Shown one piece after another: positions 7,204 to 15,317 of a stretch of 37,454 bases of DNA; the first letter of the stretch is position 1, and every line of letters begins with the position of its first letter. The notes below the pieces were generated by a model. The model saw nothing but the letters and a program-made list of their open reading frames with translations, was not told the DNA's origin and did no database searches. Made by a program: the position numbers and the translations under genes. The DNA is from Streptomyces sp. SolWspMP-5a-2 (lineage in GTDB: Bacteria; Actinomycetota; Actinomycetes; Streptomycetales; Streptomycetaceae), in assembly GCF_900091845.1 (NCBI RefSeq), contig NZ_FMCI01000270.1:1-37454 (forward strand), given 5' to 3'.

Positions 7204-8351
7204 GAGGAGTAGGCGCTGTTCTCGTGGACGTAGTCGGCGGTGAGGTCGTTGGTCCAGATGGTGGCGGTCTCGGTGCCGGCCGCGAGGTCGGCGACGATGT
7301 GCACCTCGCGGTAGCGCATGTCGACCTTCTCCCGGTCCTCGCCGACGCCGCCGTTCTTGCAGACCCAGACGCCGTTGATGGCGACGTTGAGCCGATCGGG
7401 CTCGAAGGCGGCCCGGGTGGTGCCGATCGCGGACAGCACCCGGCCCCAGTTGGGGTCCTCGCCGTGGATGGCGCACTTGAGGAGGTTGTTGCGGGCGACG
7501 GAGCGGCCCACCTCGACGGCGTCGTCCTCGGTGGCGGCGCCCCGGATCTCGACCTTGATGTCCTTGCTCGCGCCCTCGGCGTCCCGGATGAGCTGCTGTC
7601 CGAGGTCGTCGCAGACGGCGCGCACGGCCTCGGCGAACTCGGCCTCGTCCGGGGTGACGCCGGAGGAGCCGGAGGCGAGCAGCAGCACGGTGTCGTTGGT
7701 GGACATGCAGCCGTCGGAGTCGACGCGGTCGAAGGTGACCCGGGTGGCCGCCCGCAGCGCGCGGTCCAGCGGTTCGGCGTCCACGGCGGCGTCGGTGGTG
7801 AGGACGACGAGCATGGTGGCGAGGCCGGGGGCGAGCATGCCCGCGCCCTTCGCCATGCCGCCCACGGTCCAGCCGTCGCGGGTGACCACGGACGTCTTGT
7901 GGACGGTGTCGGTGGTCTTGATGGCGATGGCCGCCTTCTCCCCGCCGTGCTCGGAGAGCTGCCCGGCGGCCGCGTCGACGCCCGGGAGCAGCTTGTCCAT
8001 CGGCAGCAGGACGCCGATCAGGCCGGTCGAGCAGACGGCGACCTCGATCGCGCCGCGCCCGAGGGCCCCGGCGGTCCGCTCTGCGGTGGCGTGGGTGTCC
8101 TGGAAGCCCTTCGGACCCGTGCAGGCGTTGGCGCCACCGGAGTTGAGGACGACCGCGGAGACCTGGCCACCGGCGAGCACCTGCTCGGACCAGAGGACGG
8201 GCGCGGCTTTCACCCGGTTGGAGGTGAAGACGCCCGCGGCGGCGCGGCGCGGACCGTCGTTGACCACGAGGGCCAGGTCCGGGTTGCCGTTCTGCTTGAT
8301 CCCGGCGGCGATGCCCGCCGCCCGGAAGCCCTTGGCTGCCGTCACGCTCAC
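7200..8351 (-). CDS. argJ: Glutamate N-acetyltransferase / amino-acid acetyltransferase ArgJ
   Basis: A 383-residue Ntn-type self-processing enzyme. It moves the acetyl group from N-acetylornithine to glutamate, and some members also use acetyl-CoA. The autocleavage site is seen as MAKGAGMLAPGLATML, with Thr179 as the expected new N-terminal nucleophile after the cut between Ala178 and Thr179. Further signatures are NSGGANACTG near the N-terminus and DSDGCMSTNDT and GEDPNWGR in the beta subunit. Having argJ means acetyl is recycled and no separate argE is needed. A GAGGAGAC Shine-Dalgarno precedes the ATG; argC lies 88 nt upstream. Confidence 0.96.
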   Translation of the reverse strand: MSVTAAKGFRAAGIAAGIKQNGNPDLALVVNDGPRRAAAGVFTSNRVKAAPVLWSEQVLAGGQVSAVVLNSGGANACTGPKGFQDTHATAERTAGALGRGAIEVAVCSTGLIGVLLPMDKLLPGVDAAAGQLSEHGGEKAAIAIKTTDTVHKTSVVTRDGWTVGGMAKGAGMLAPGLATMLVVLTTDAAVDAEPLDRALRAATRVTFDRVDSDGCMSTNDTVLLLASGSSGVTPDEAEFAEAVRAVCDDLGQQLIRDAEGASKDIKVEIRGAATEDDAVEVGRSVARNNLLKCAIHGEDPNWGRVLSAIGTTRAAFEPDRLNVAINGVWVCKNGGVGEDREKVDMRYREVHIVADLAAGTETATIWTNDLTADYVHENSAYSS

Positions 8352-8439
8352 TGCGTCTCCTCGTTCGCTCCCGCGCCCGCGCGGCGCGGCGGTGGGGCCA
8401 TCGTGGTCGGGCGCGGCCGGGTGGCCGCGCGCGCGTCGC

Positions 8440-9468
8440 TCACGGGGCGAGCCCGATGGTGGAGAGCCCGGTCGACTCGTCGAGTCCCAGGGCCAGGTTC
8501 ATGCTCTGCACGGCACCGCCCGCGGTGCCCTTGGTCAGGTTGTCGATGGCGCTGATCGCGATGATGCGGCCCGCCGCCCCGTCCAGGGCGACCTGCACCT
8601 GAACGGCGTTGGAACCGTGGACGGACGCCGTGGCGGGCCACTGGCCCTCGGGCAGCAGGTGCACGAACGGTTCGTCGGCGTACGCCTTCTCGTAGGCGGC
8701 GCGCAGCGACTCGGCGGTGGTGCCGGGGCGGGCCTTGGCGCTGCACGTGGCAAGGATGCCGCGGGGCATCGGCGCGAGGGTCGGCGTGAAGGAGACGGTG
8801 ACGGGCTCGCCCGCGACCGCGCCGAGGTTCTGGATCATCTCGGGGGTGTGCCGGTGGCCGCCGCCGACGCCGTAGGGCGACATGGAGCCCATGACCTCGC
8901 TGCCCAGCAGGTGCGGCTTGGGCGCCTTGCCCGCGCCCGAGGTGCCGGACGCGGCGACGATCACGGCCTCCGTCCCGGCGAGACCGGCGGCGTACGCGGG
9001 GAAGAGCGCGAGGGTGGCGGCGGTCGGGTAGCAGCCGGGCACCGCGATGCGCCTGGACCCGGCCAGCGCGGTGCGGGCGCCGGGCAGTTCGGGCAGGCCG
9101 TAGGGCCAGGTCCCGGCGTGCGGGGAGCCGTAGAAGCGTTCCCAGTCGGCGGCGTCGCGCAGCCGGAAGTCGGCGCCCATGTCGACGACGAGGACATCGG
9201 GTCCGAGCTGCTCGGCGACGGCGGCGGACTGGCCGTGCGGCAGCGCGAGGAAGACGACGTCGTGTCCGGCGAGGACCTCGGGGGTCGTCTCGGCCAGCAC
9301 CCGCCCGGCCAGCGGCAGCAGGTGGGGCTGGAGCGCGCCGAGCCGCTGCCCGGCGTTGGAGTTGCCGGTCAGGGCCCCGATCTCGACCTCGGGGTGGGCG
9401 AGGAGCAGCCGCAGGAGTTCGCCTCCCGCGTACCCGCTCGCCCCGGCGACCGCCGCACGTACCGTCAT
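8440..9468 (-). CDS. argC: N-acetyl-gamma-glutamyl-phosphate reductase ArgC
   Basis: A 342-residue NADPH-dependent reductase that converts N-acetylglutamyl phosphate to its semialdehyde. The N-terminal dinucleotide loop GASGYAGGELLRLL, FLALPHGQSA, DMGADFRLRD, and the active-site Cys146 in VPGCYPTAATLAL are all present; HRHTPEMIQNL is the conserved C-terminal region. It is the first gene of the argCJBDR operon. The ATG is preceded by GAGGAGG at good spacing, and a promoter with overlapping ARG-box-like sequences lies directly upstream (9489-9521). Confidence 0.97.
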   Translation of the reverse strand: MTVRAAVAGASGYAGGELLRLLLAHPEVEIGALTGNSNAGQRLGALQPHLLPLAGRVLAETTPEVLAGHDVVFLALPHGQSAAVAEQLGPDVLVVDMGADFRLRDAADWERFYGSPHAGTWPYGLPELPGARTALAGSRRIAVPGCYPTAATLALFPAYAAGLAGTEAVIVAASGTSGAGKAPKPHLLGSEVMGSMSPYGVGGGHRHTPEMIQNLGAVAGEPVTVSFTPTLAPMPRGILATCSAKARPGTTAESLRAAYEKAYADEPFVHLLPEGQWPATASVHGSNAVQVQVALDGAAGRIIAISAIDNLTKGTAGGAVQSMNLALGLDESTGLSTIGLAP

Positions 9469-9488
9469 GTCGTCCTCCTCTGGATGGC

Positions 9489-9521
9489 ATGACTATACGT
9501 ACAGCTGCACGTTTATGCAAT
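9489..9521 (-). promoter_or_regulatory. arg operon promoter overlapped by ARG-box operators
   Basis: On the minus strand, TTGCAT (9515-9520) and TATAGT (9492-9497) are separated by exactly 17 bp, a good vegetative promoter; the start would lie about 17 nt before argC. Two ARG-box-like elements cover it: the palindrome-ended TGCACGTTTATGCA (9506-9519) and the weaker TGACTATACGTACA (9490-9503). Their low-GC, TGCA-flanked form matches ArgR sites, and argR closes the operon. The roles of the two boxes are inferred. Confidence 0.8.
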
Positions 9522-9648
9522 CTTTCGCCGGGGAGCGCCCGACGTCACCGCCACGGCCGGCCCCCTCCACCAGACTCCCCCGCCCGGCGCCCCTCGACGC
9601 GCGCGGGCCCCGGCGGAACGGACCGGACCGTCGCCGACCCGGGCGGGC

Positions 9649-10011
9649 TCACACCGGGACCATGATCCGGCGGGAGACGAGGAAGGTCACCGGGATCGCC
9701 GCCACGGAGGCGAGGAGCGGGGCACAGGCGCTGCCGAGGTGCGCGACGTCGACCAGGAGCCACACGCCCGCCGTCGTGACCACGAAATTCGCCGCGTTGG
9801 AGAGCGGGAACAGCGCGAATTTCCGCCAGGTGGGACGCGTCCGGTAAGTGAAACGCGCATTCAGGAAAAAGGAACCCGTCATGCTCAGGAGGGTCGCGAG
9901 AACATGGGCGACGAGATACGGGAAACGCGTCAGGAACAGCAGGTAGGGACCGTAGTAGGTGGCCGTGTTCAGAACGCCTATCAGGGCGAAGACGAGCATC
10001 TGCCGGGGCAT
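9649..10011 (-). CDS. GtrA-family small membrane protein
   Basis: A 120-residue protein with four hydrophobic segments (roughly residues 5-25, 34-54, 70-90 and 95-115) and the usual GtrA pattern: FALIGVLNTATYY in the first helix, SFFLNARFTYR after the second. GtrA proteins are thought to help flip undecaprenyl- or polyprenyl-phosphate-linked sugars across the membrane. The start ATG overlaps the stop of the glycosyltransferase gene by one base (TGATG), so the two are translationally coupled. It is the last gene of a YfhO-GT2-GtrA set. Confidence 0.88.
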   Translation of the reverse strand: MPRQMLVFALIGVLNTATYYGPYLLFLTRFPYLVAHVLATLLSMTGSFFLNARFTYRTRPTWRKFALFPLSNAANFVVTTAGVWLLVDVAHLGSACAPLLASVAAIPVTFLVSRRIMVPV

Positions 10012-10970
10012 CAGGGAATGAGGTCCTTCGCCCGGTCGGCGGGGTGCACGTTGCTGGCCTTCACCAGGAAGTGCGGACGTCCCTTCACCTCGTAGTAGAT
10101 GCGCCCGGTGTACTCCCCGATCACCCCCAGCATGACCATCTGCACCCCGGCGAGCCCGGTGAGGGCGGTGACGATCGTGACGTACCCGGGGGTCTGGACG
10201 CCGTGGACGAGGGCGGCGACCACGATCCACCCCGTGTACAGGCCCGCGCACAGCAGCAGGCCCATGCCGAGGTAGAGGGCGGCGCGCAGCGGCCGGTTGT
10301 TGAAGGAGAGCACGCCGTCCAGGCCGTAGTCGAGCAGCCCGCGGAAGGTCCACGAGGAGCGCCCGGCCTCCCGGGCCGCGTTCTCGTAGGTGAAGGTGGT
10401 CGCGGGGAAGCCGACCCAGGCGAACAGGCCCTTGGAGAAGCGGTTGTACTCGGCGAGGCCAAGCACCGCGTCCACCACCCGCCGGGACATCATCCTGAAG
10501 TCGCCCACGCCGTCGACGAGTTCGACGTCGGTGAGCCGGTTGACCAGGCGGTAGTAGAGGCGGGCGGCGAGGGTGCGGGCCAGGCCGTCGCCGGTCCTGG
10601 TGCGCCGGGCTATCACCTGGTCGTATCCCTGCGCACGCAGCTCGATCATGCGTTTCACCAGGTCCGGCGGGTGCTGGAGGTCCGCGTCCATGACGACGAC
10701 GCAGTCCCCCGAGGCGGTGCGCAGACCGGCGAGCAGGGCGGCCTCCTTGCCGAAGTTGCGGCTGAAGGAGACGTACCGGACGCGGGCGTCGAGCGCGGCG
10801 AGGCGCTCCAGGACGGTGAGGGTGCGGTCGCGGCTGCCGTCGTCGACGTAGACGAACTCCAGGTCGTGGCCGAGCGGGAGGAGGTCCTCCGCGAGCCGCT
10901 GGAGGCGCTCGTGGAAGCGGTCGAGGACGTCTTCCTCGTTGAAGCAGGGTGCGACGATCGAGAGGAGCAT
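10011..10970 (-). CDS. Family 2 glycosyltransferase, polyprenyl-phosphate sugar synthase type
   Basis: A 319-residue protein with an N-terminal GT2 domain: SIVAPCFNEEDVL, VYVDDGSRDRT, SFSRNFGKEAALLAGL, the metal-site VMDADLQHPPDL, and DGVGDFRMMSRR. Two C-terminal membrane segments follow after FNNRPLRAALYLGMG. This is the dolichol-phosphate mannose / GtrB / CsbB architecture, which makes a polyprenyl-phosphate sugar at the inner membrane face. The sugar cannot be told from sequence. The ATG at 10970 was chosen because the GT2 fold starts immediately and GGGGGAAACC precedes it. Confidence 0.92.
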   Translation of the reverse strand: MLLSIVAPCFNEEDVLDRFHERLQRLAEDLLPLGHDLEFVYVDDGSRDRTLTVLERLAALDARVRYVSFSRNFGKEAALLAGLRTASGDCVVVMDADLQHPPDLVKRMIELRAQGYDQVIARRTRTGDGLARTLAARLYYRLVNRLTDVELVDGVGDFRMMSRRVVDAVLGLAEYNRFSKGLFAWVGFPATTFTYENAAREAGRSSWTFRGLLDYGLDGVLSFNNRPLRAALYLGMGLLLCAGLYTGWIVVAALVHGVQTPGYVTIVTALTGLAGVQMVMLGVIGEYTGRIYYEVKGRPHFLVKASNVHPADRAKDLIP

Positions 10971-11004
10971 GGTTTCCCCCAGGGGCGGGTTCGCGGAGCG
11001 CCGG

Positions 11005-13674
11005 TCAGGCGCCCACGCGCTCGGGCGGGGCGGCGGTGGCAGACGGACGGGTCGGGCGGTGCGGGCGGGCCGCGCGACGGCCGCGCAGGGCGGCACACGC
11101 GCGGGTCAGCAGCAGGGCGAGGAGCGCGGTGGCGCCGACGGCGGTGCCCAGGCGCAGGCCGGGCGGGCGGAAGGCGCAGCGGACGGTGGTGGCGGAGCCG
11201 TCGAGCGGGACGGCGATCAGGCCGTGGAACCGCCGGGCCGGTTCGAGCGGCCCGGCCCCGGCCGCGCACCGCCAGCCCGCGAGGCGCGGGGCGGCGACGA
11301 CAGCGGTCCCGGTGCTGCCCGCAGGCAGCCGGGCCTCGACGGTGGCGCCCGCGACGCGGACCCGGGTGGCGCCGGTGGCCCGCAGCCGCTGGACGGCGGT
11401 GCGCAGGCGGGCGGTGTCCAGGCAGCCGACGGCGCCGTCGGGGACGCGGCCGCGCAGGTCGGGGGTGAGCACGATCCGGACGCGGCCCGAGGCGGGCACG
11501 GTGCCGAGCGGCTCCATCGCGGCGATCTTCGTACCCCGTTCGTCGGCGCTGAACCGGGCCTCGGGGCCGGTGCCCAGGCGGGCGGTTCCTGAGTAGTGCG
11601 GGGCCCACAGGTGGACCTTCCGGCCGGGTCGGCAGCGGGCGGTGACCGTGACGCCGCTCGCGGTGCCCTCCTCGGGCACGCCGACGTACCGGCCCGCGGG
11701 CGCCCCGTCGGCGGCCCGCACGGTGAGGCGGGGCACGGTGTAGACGCGCGCGCCGAGCAGCAGTTCCTGGTTGCGGTAGGGGGACGGGCCGAAGCCGGAC
11801 GAGACGTCGGTGCCGGGCGGGCGGACGGTGACGAGGGGCGGGACCTCGGCCCGGGTGACGGTCGGGGCGCCGCCCAGCCGGGCGAGCCGGGTCTGGTGCG
11901 GGTCGGGCGGGGAGTGCACACGGGCGCCGACGGAGAACAGCGCGTCGGTGACGTCGTTGTCGAGGCTCTGGACGCTGCGGCCCCGGGAGGTCCAGCCGCC
12001 GCCGAGGGCGGTGAGGGTGCGGCTGAGGACGTCGGAGGTGAGGCTGCTGTAGTACTGGGCTCCCTGGCCGCCCACGGTCAACGGGTCGTTGCCCACGGTC
12101 TGTTCGCGGCCCGGTTCCGTGCGGTGGGCGGGCCAGTCGTCCGCGCTCGCGACGGCGGCGGCCTGGGCCCGCTGCCGGGCGCCCCAGGGCGCGTAGTCGT
12201 CCATGTGCCCGAGCCGCAGCCGGGAGGCGACGGCGGAGGTGGCCACCGTCTCGCCGAACTGCCCGCCGAACAGGAGCAGGACGGCGAGCGGGGCGAGCAG
12301 CGCACGGCGCGGGCCACCGGGGTACCGGGCGGGACGGGCGCCGGGGTGCCGAGCCGGACGGGCGTCGGGGTGCCGGGCGTCGCGGGCGAGCAGGAGCAGG
12401 CCGCCGAGCGCCCCGGCCACGGCGAGCGGCAGGATCAGCCAGGTCACCGGGTGGACGACGGCGCTGCGGCTCGCCACCGCGACGGTCAGGCCCAGCAGCG
12501 CGCCCGCCGCGGCCAGCGCGCGCGGCTCCGGCGGCCCGTGGGCGAAGGACGTCCACGCGGCCATGACGAGGAGCCCGCAGAGCACGAACGCCTGCCGGTA
12601 GGCGCTGCCCTGCGGGGTGGCGAAGGCGTGCCAGAGCAGATGGGTGGGGCCCCACTGGAAGGAGAGCGCGACGGCGGCGACCAGGACCGTCCACCCGGCC
12701 CTGACCCGGCGCGGGACACGGCGGTCGAAGGGCAGCGCGAAGGCGAGCAGCAGGGCGGTGGTGCCGACCCAGACGGCGGGGCTCGCGAAGGTATACGTCG
12801 TCGGCAGCAGCCTGGCGAGCAGGTCGCGGGCGGGGACGGGGGTGAAGTCGACGGCCCTGCCGGGGTAGGCGTGCCGGGTGCCGGACCAGACGACGGCGAC
12901 CAGGGGCGCGGCGAGTCCGATGCCGAGGGCGGCGGTGACGGCGGCGCGCGCGGCGGCCCGCACCCGGCGCGCGCGGTCGAGGTCGGCGAGGGCGAGGCGC
13001 AGCAGCAGGACGAGTCCGGCGGCGAGGGTGGCCATGTAGGCGGTGTAGAAGTTGGCGATCCAGCCCTCGGCCACGACCAGCACGCCGAGCAGCGGGCGCC
13101 GCCCGGTCAGCGCCCACTCGCCGACCAGGCAGAACAGGGGCAGCGCGAGGAGTCCGTCGAGCCACATCGGGTTGCAGGAGGCGACCGCGACGCTCCAGCC
13201 GCAGAGGGCGTAGGAGGTGCCGAGCAGCCCTGCGGCCCACCGGCGTCCGGGCCGCAGGGCGAGCAGCAGCCAGGCCATGGCCGCGCCCGCGCAGGCGGTC
13301 TTGAGGACGGTGATCACGTACACGGCGAGGTCGATCTCCGCGCGCGGGAAGACGGCGACGAGGAGCGCGAACGGGCTGGACAGATAGGTGCCGAGGTCGG
13401 GCAGGAAGCTGGAGCCGTAGCCGGACTGCCAGTTGACGAGGAGGCCGCCGTCGGCGCGGCCGTGCAGGAGGTCCCAGAGGTGGGCGTGGAAGGGCACGTA
13501 CTGGTTGCCGAGGTCGTTGACGGCGCGGGTGCGCGGCCCGAAGGGGTAGCCGCGGGCGACGGTGTCGGCGGCGCAGAACAGCACGGCGGTGAGCAGCCAG
13601 GCGAGGAGCGCCGCGTCCCGGCGGGGCCGGGAACTGCCGCGCGATACGGCTCTGCGCAGGGTCGGGCGGTCCAT
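11005..13674 (-). CDS. YfhO-family multi-spanning membrane protein (putative GT-C-type glycosyltransferase)
   Basis: An 889-residue protein with one hydrophobic helix at about residue 25-42, a conserved extracytoplasmic segment (NDLGNQYVPFHAHLWDLLHG, NWQSGYGSSFLPDLGTYLSS), about ten more membrane helices to about residue 440, a large outer domain (about 450-830) and a last C-terminal helix. This is the YfhO layout. In Bacillus, YfhO works with a CsbB-type GT2 in adding sugars to lipoteichoic acid; that role is family knowledge and Streptomyces substrates are unknown. Here it sits 34 bp upstream of a GT2 and GtrA in one orientation, which supports a complete lipid-linked sugar donor, flippase and transferase set. 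The start ATG at 13674 lies below a comparatively AT-rich upstream region. Confidence 0.85.
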   Translation of the reverse strand: MDRPTLRRAVSRGSSRPRRDAALLAWLLTAVLFCAADTVARGYPFGPRTRAVNDLGNQYVPFHAHLWDLLHGRADGGLLVNWQSGYGSSFLPDLGTYLSSPFALLVAVFPRAEIDLAVYVITVLKTACAGAAMAWLLLALRPGRRWAAGLLGTSYALCGWSVAVASCNPMWLDGLLALPLFCLVGEWALTGRRPLLGVLVVAEGWIANFYTAYMATLAAGLVLLLRLALADLDRARRVRAAARAAVTAALGIGLAAPLVAVVWSGTRHAYPGRAVDFTPVPARDLLARLLPTTYTFASPAVWVGTTALLLAFALPFDRRVPRRVRAGWTVLVAAVALSFQWGPTHLLWHAFATPQGSAYRQAFVLCGLLVMAAWTSFAHGPPEPRALAAAGALLGLTVAVASRSAVVHPVTWLILPLAVAGALGGLLLLARDARHPDARPARHPGARPARYPGGPRRALLAPLAVLLLFGGQFGETVATSAVASRLRLGHMDDYAPWGARQRAQAAAVASADDWPAHRTEPGREQTVGNDPLTVGGQGAQYYSSLTSDVLSRTLTALGGGWTSRGRSVQSLDNDVTDALFSVGARVHSPPDPHQTRLARLGGAPTVTRAEVPPLVTVRPPGTDVSSGFGPSPYRNQELLLGARVYTVPRLTVRAADGAPAGRYVGVPEEGTASGVTVTARCRPGRKVHLWAPHYSGTARLGTGPEARFSADERGTKIAAMEPLGTVPASGRVRIVLTPDLRGRVPDGAVGCLDTARLRTAVQRLRATGATRVRVAGATVEARLPAGSTGTAVVAAPRLAGWRCAAGAGPLEPARRFHGLIAVPLDGSATTVRCAFRPPGLRLGTAVGATALLALLLTRACAALRGRRAARPHRPTRPSATAAPPERVGA

Positions 13675-13957
13675 TCCTGATTACTCCCCGAGGTTCAGCG
13701 ATTCGCGGAGTTAGACGGACCGAATTTCCAGAGGGTTGCCCTTCCGCAGGTAATCATCAATACGCAGATCAGGGGTTTCGCTCTCAATGGAAAGAGCGGG
13801 TGAACAACCGGCCAACGGGGAATTCCGCGCGCGTTGTCCGATGGTGAAGAGCGGCTCGCGGAGACGCGGGCGAAGAACGCCCGCGGAGGCCCGGGAAGGC
13901 GATCGGTGCGGCCGGGAGGGTGGCGGGCGCACCGGCCGGGGGACGTAGGCTCTGGCC
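13675..13957. other. Divergent intergenic region with lower GC
   Basis: This 283-bp stretch separates the YfhO gene (minus) from the DUF6314 gene (plus). The first 190 bases are clearly less GC-rich than the surroundings and probably hold the YfhO-operon promoter. I could not choose a convincing -35/-10 pair for the minus strand. The plus-strand promoter is listed separately. Confidence 0.5.
13946..13951 (+). promoter_or_regulatory. -10 element of a leaderless promoter for the DUF6314 gene
   Basis: TAGGCT matches the strong actinomycete -10 form, and only six bases (CTGGCC) separate it from the ATG at 13958, so transcription should start at the A of the start codon. No Shine-Dalgarno is present. 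Confidence 0.6.
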
Positions 13958-14401
13958 ATGGGTGAGGTGTGGCCGGTGGCCGACGTGGTGGCGTATCTGC
14001 GCGGGAGCTGGCGGGTCCGGCGTGAGGTCCGGGACCTCACCGCGGGGACCGACGGCCGCTTCGAGGGCGTGACCGTCTTCGGGGACCTGCCGGGCGGTGG
14101 GCTGCTGCACGAGGAGCGGGGCACGTTCACCTGGCTCGGCACGGCCAGGCCCGCCGAACGGACCCTGCGGTTCCTGCCCGGCGCCGGACCGGGCACCGCC
14201 GACGTGCGCTTCGCCGACGGACGCCCCTTCCACGACCTGGATCTGCGCACCGGCCGTCATGTCACCGACCATCCGTGCGCGGCGGATCTCTACCGGGGCG
14301 AGTTCACCGCGGCGGACGCGGACCACTGGCGCACGGTGTGGCGGGTGGGCGGCCCCGCCAAGGACCTGCTGCTGACCACGGACTACACCCGCGAGGAGTG
14401 A
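13958..14401 (+). CDS. DUF6314 family protein
   Basis: A 147-residue protein of the conserved actinomycete family that begins with a helix and the WRVRREVRD motif (LRGSWRV), then alternating beta strands with GTFTWLG, VRFADGRPFHDLDLR, HPCAADLYRGEF and a C-terminal TTDYTREE. The pattern suggests a small lipocalin-like beta barrel, but no biochemical role is established to my knowledge. No signal peptide or membrane helix is present, so it is cytoplasmic. It appears to be a leaderless, single-gene transcript; the next gene converges on it from the minus strand. Confidence 0.8.
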   Translation: MGEVWPVADVVAYLRGSWRVRREVRDLTAGTDGRFEGVTVFGDLPGGGLLHEERGTFTWLGTARPAERTLRFLPGAGPGTADVRFADGRPFHDLDLRTGRHVTDHPCAADLYRGEFTAADADHWRTVWRVGGPAKDLLLTTDYTREE

Positions 14402-14427
14402 CCCCCGGGTCGGCCGGGAGCGGGACG

Positions 14428-14628
14428 GGAACGGGAACGGCACCGTCCGGGCGGTCCGCAGATCCGCAGATCCGCGAACGGAACCAGCCCGGCGGTCCCC
14501 GACTCCGCAGATCCGCGAACGGAACCAGCCCGGCGGTCCTCGACTCCGCAGATCCGCGAGCGGAACCTGCCCGCCGGTCCTCGGATCCGTGGCCGGAACC
14601 GTCCCGGTGGTCCCTGGGACCGCGGACC
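14428..14628. repeat. Tandem array of about 41-bp units between two convergent genes
   Basis: Two perfect-length units (14469-14509 and 14510-14550, each 41 bp, starting GATCCGCGAACGGAACCAGC) differ at a single base. They are followed by degenerate units at 14551 and 14584 and preceded by a partial one. The motif GATCCGCGAA recurs up to the end of the next gene (14629). No gene fits here. Confidence 0.85.
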
Positions 14629-15222
14629 CTAGATCCGCGAATGCCTCGTCCGTGCCGTCTCGAAGCGCAGGTGCCAGCGTCCGTCGCGGCCGACGAGCGC
14701 GACCGCCGACAGCGGGCGCACGTCGAGGCTCCAGTACGTCGACGGCGGCACCTTCAGGGCGTACACCAGGGCGGCGCGGATCACCGCGGGCTCGGCGACC
14801 GCGACGATCTGGCCGCCGTCGCCGACCGGGCGGGTGTCGAGCCACTCGCCGACCCGGTGGATGAACGCCAGCAGCGACTCCCCGCCGTGCGGGGCGCCGC
14901 GCGGGTCGGCGAGCCAGGCGTCGACCGCCGACGGCTCGCGGGCCATCGCCTCCCCCAGGGTCATCCCCCGCCAGCGCCCCATGTCGCAGTCGCGCAGGGC
15001 GAGTTGGACCAGGGGCGCGTAGCCGAGGGCGTCGCCGGTGGCGCGGCTGCGCGGGGTGGGCGCGCAGTAGCGCAGTTCGGCCGCGGCGAGCGGCAGCAGC
15101 GCCGGGGACGCGTCCAGGACGCCGTTCCAGCCGGCCTGGTCCAGCGGGAGGTCGTCCTCGAAGCGCTCCGCGTGCAGGGTGGAACTGCGCGCCGCGGCGA
15201 CGAACGTGACCCGAAGAGGCAT
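14629..15222 (-). CDS. Histidine-phosphatase-fold protein lacking catalytic residues
   Basis: A 197-residue protein that aligns with the phosphoglycerate-mutase-like histidine phosphatases: CAPTPRSRATGDAL (the usual S-x-x-x-R-A-x-x-T-A site), DCDMGRWRGMTLGEA, PHGGESLLAFIHRVGEWL and AVAEPAVIRAAL. However, the N-terminal RHG triad is replaced by Ala-Ala-Ala (residues 9-11, VTFVAAARSS), and the second catalytic His of the usual SHGG element is Glu144-Pro. It therefore should not form the phosphohistidine and is probably a ligand-binding or regulatory pseudo-enzyme. The fold assignment is from motifs; the start is the ATG directly before the first strand. The region upstream in the same frame is not conserved. 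Confidence 0.75.
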   Translation of the reverse strand: MPLRVTFVAAARSSTLHAERFEDDLPLDQAGWNGVLDASPALLPLAAAELRYCAPTPRSRATGDALGYAPLVQLALRDCDMGRWRGMTLGEAMAREPSAVDAWLADPRGAPHGGESLLAFIHRVGEWLDTRPVGDGGQIVAVAEPAVIRAALVYALKVPPSTYWSLDVRPLSAVALVGRDGRWHLRFETARTRHSRI

Positions 15223-15317
15223 GCGGCGATGGTGTGCCGGGAGGGTGGGCGGGTCAAGGGGGACCGCCGGGGGGTGACCGAGGGTGCCCGGCACCTCACC
15301 GCGCGCCCCCGGAGCGC

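Noticed and set aside
11596..13680. A long plus-strand open frame opposite the YfhO gene
   Set aside because: The predicted protein is a Gly/Glu/Arg/Val mirror of a high-GC gene; the minus-strand frame has membrane helices and family motifs.
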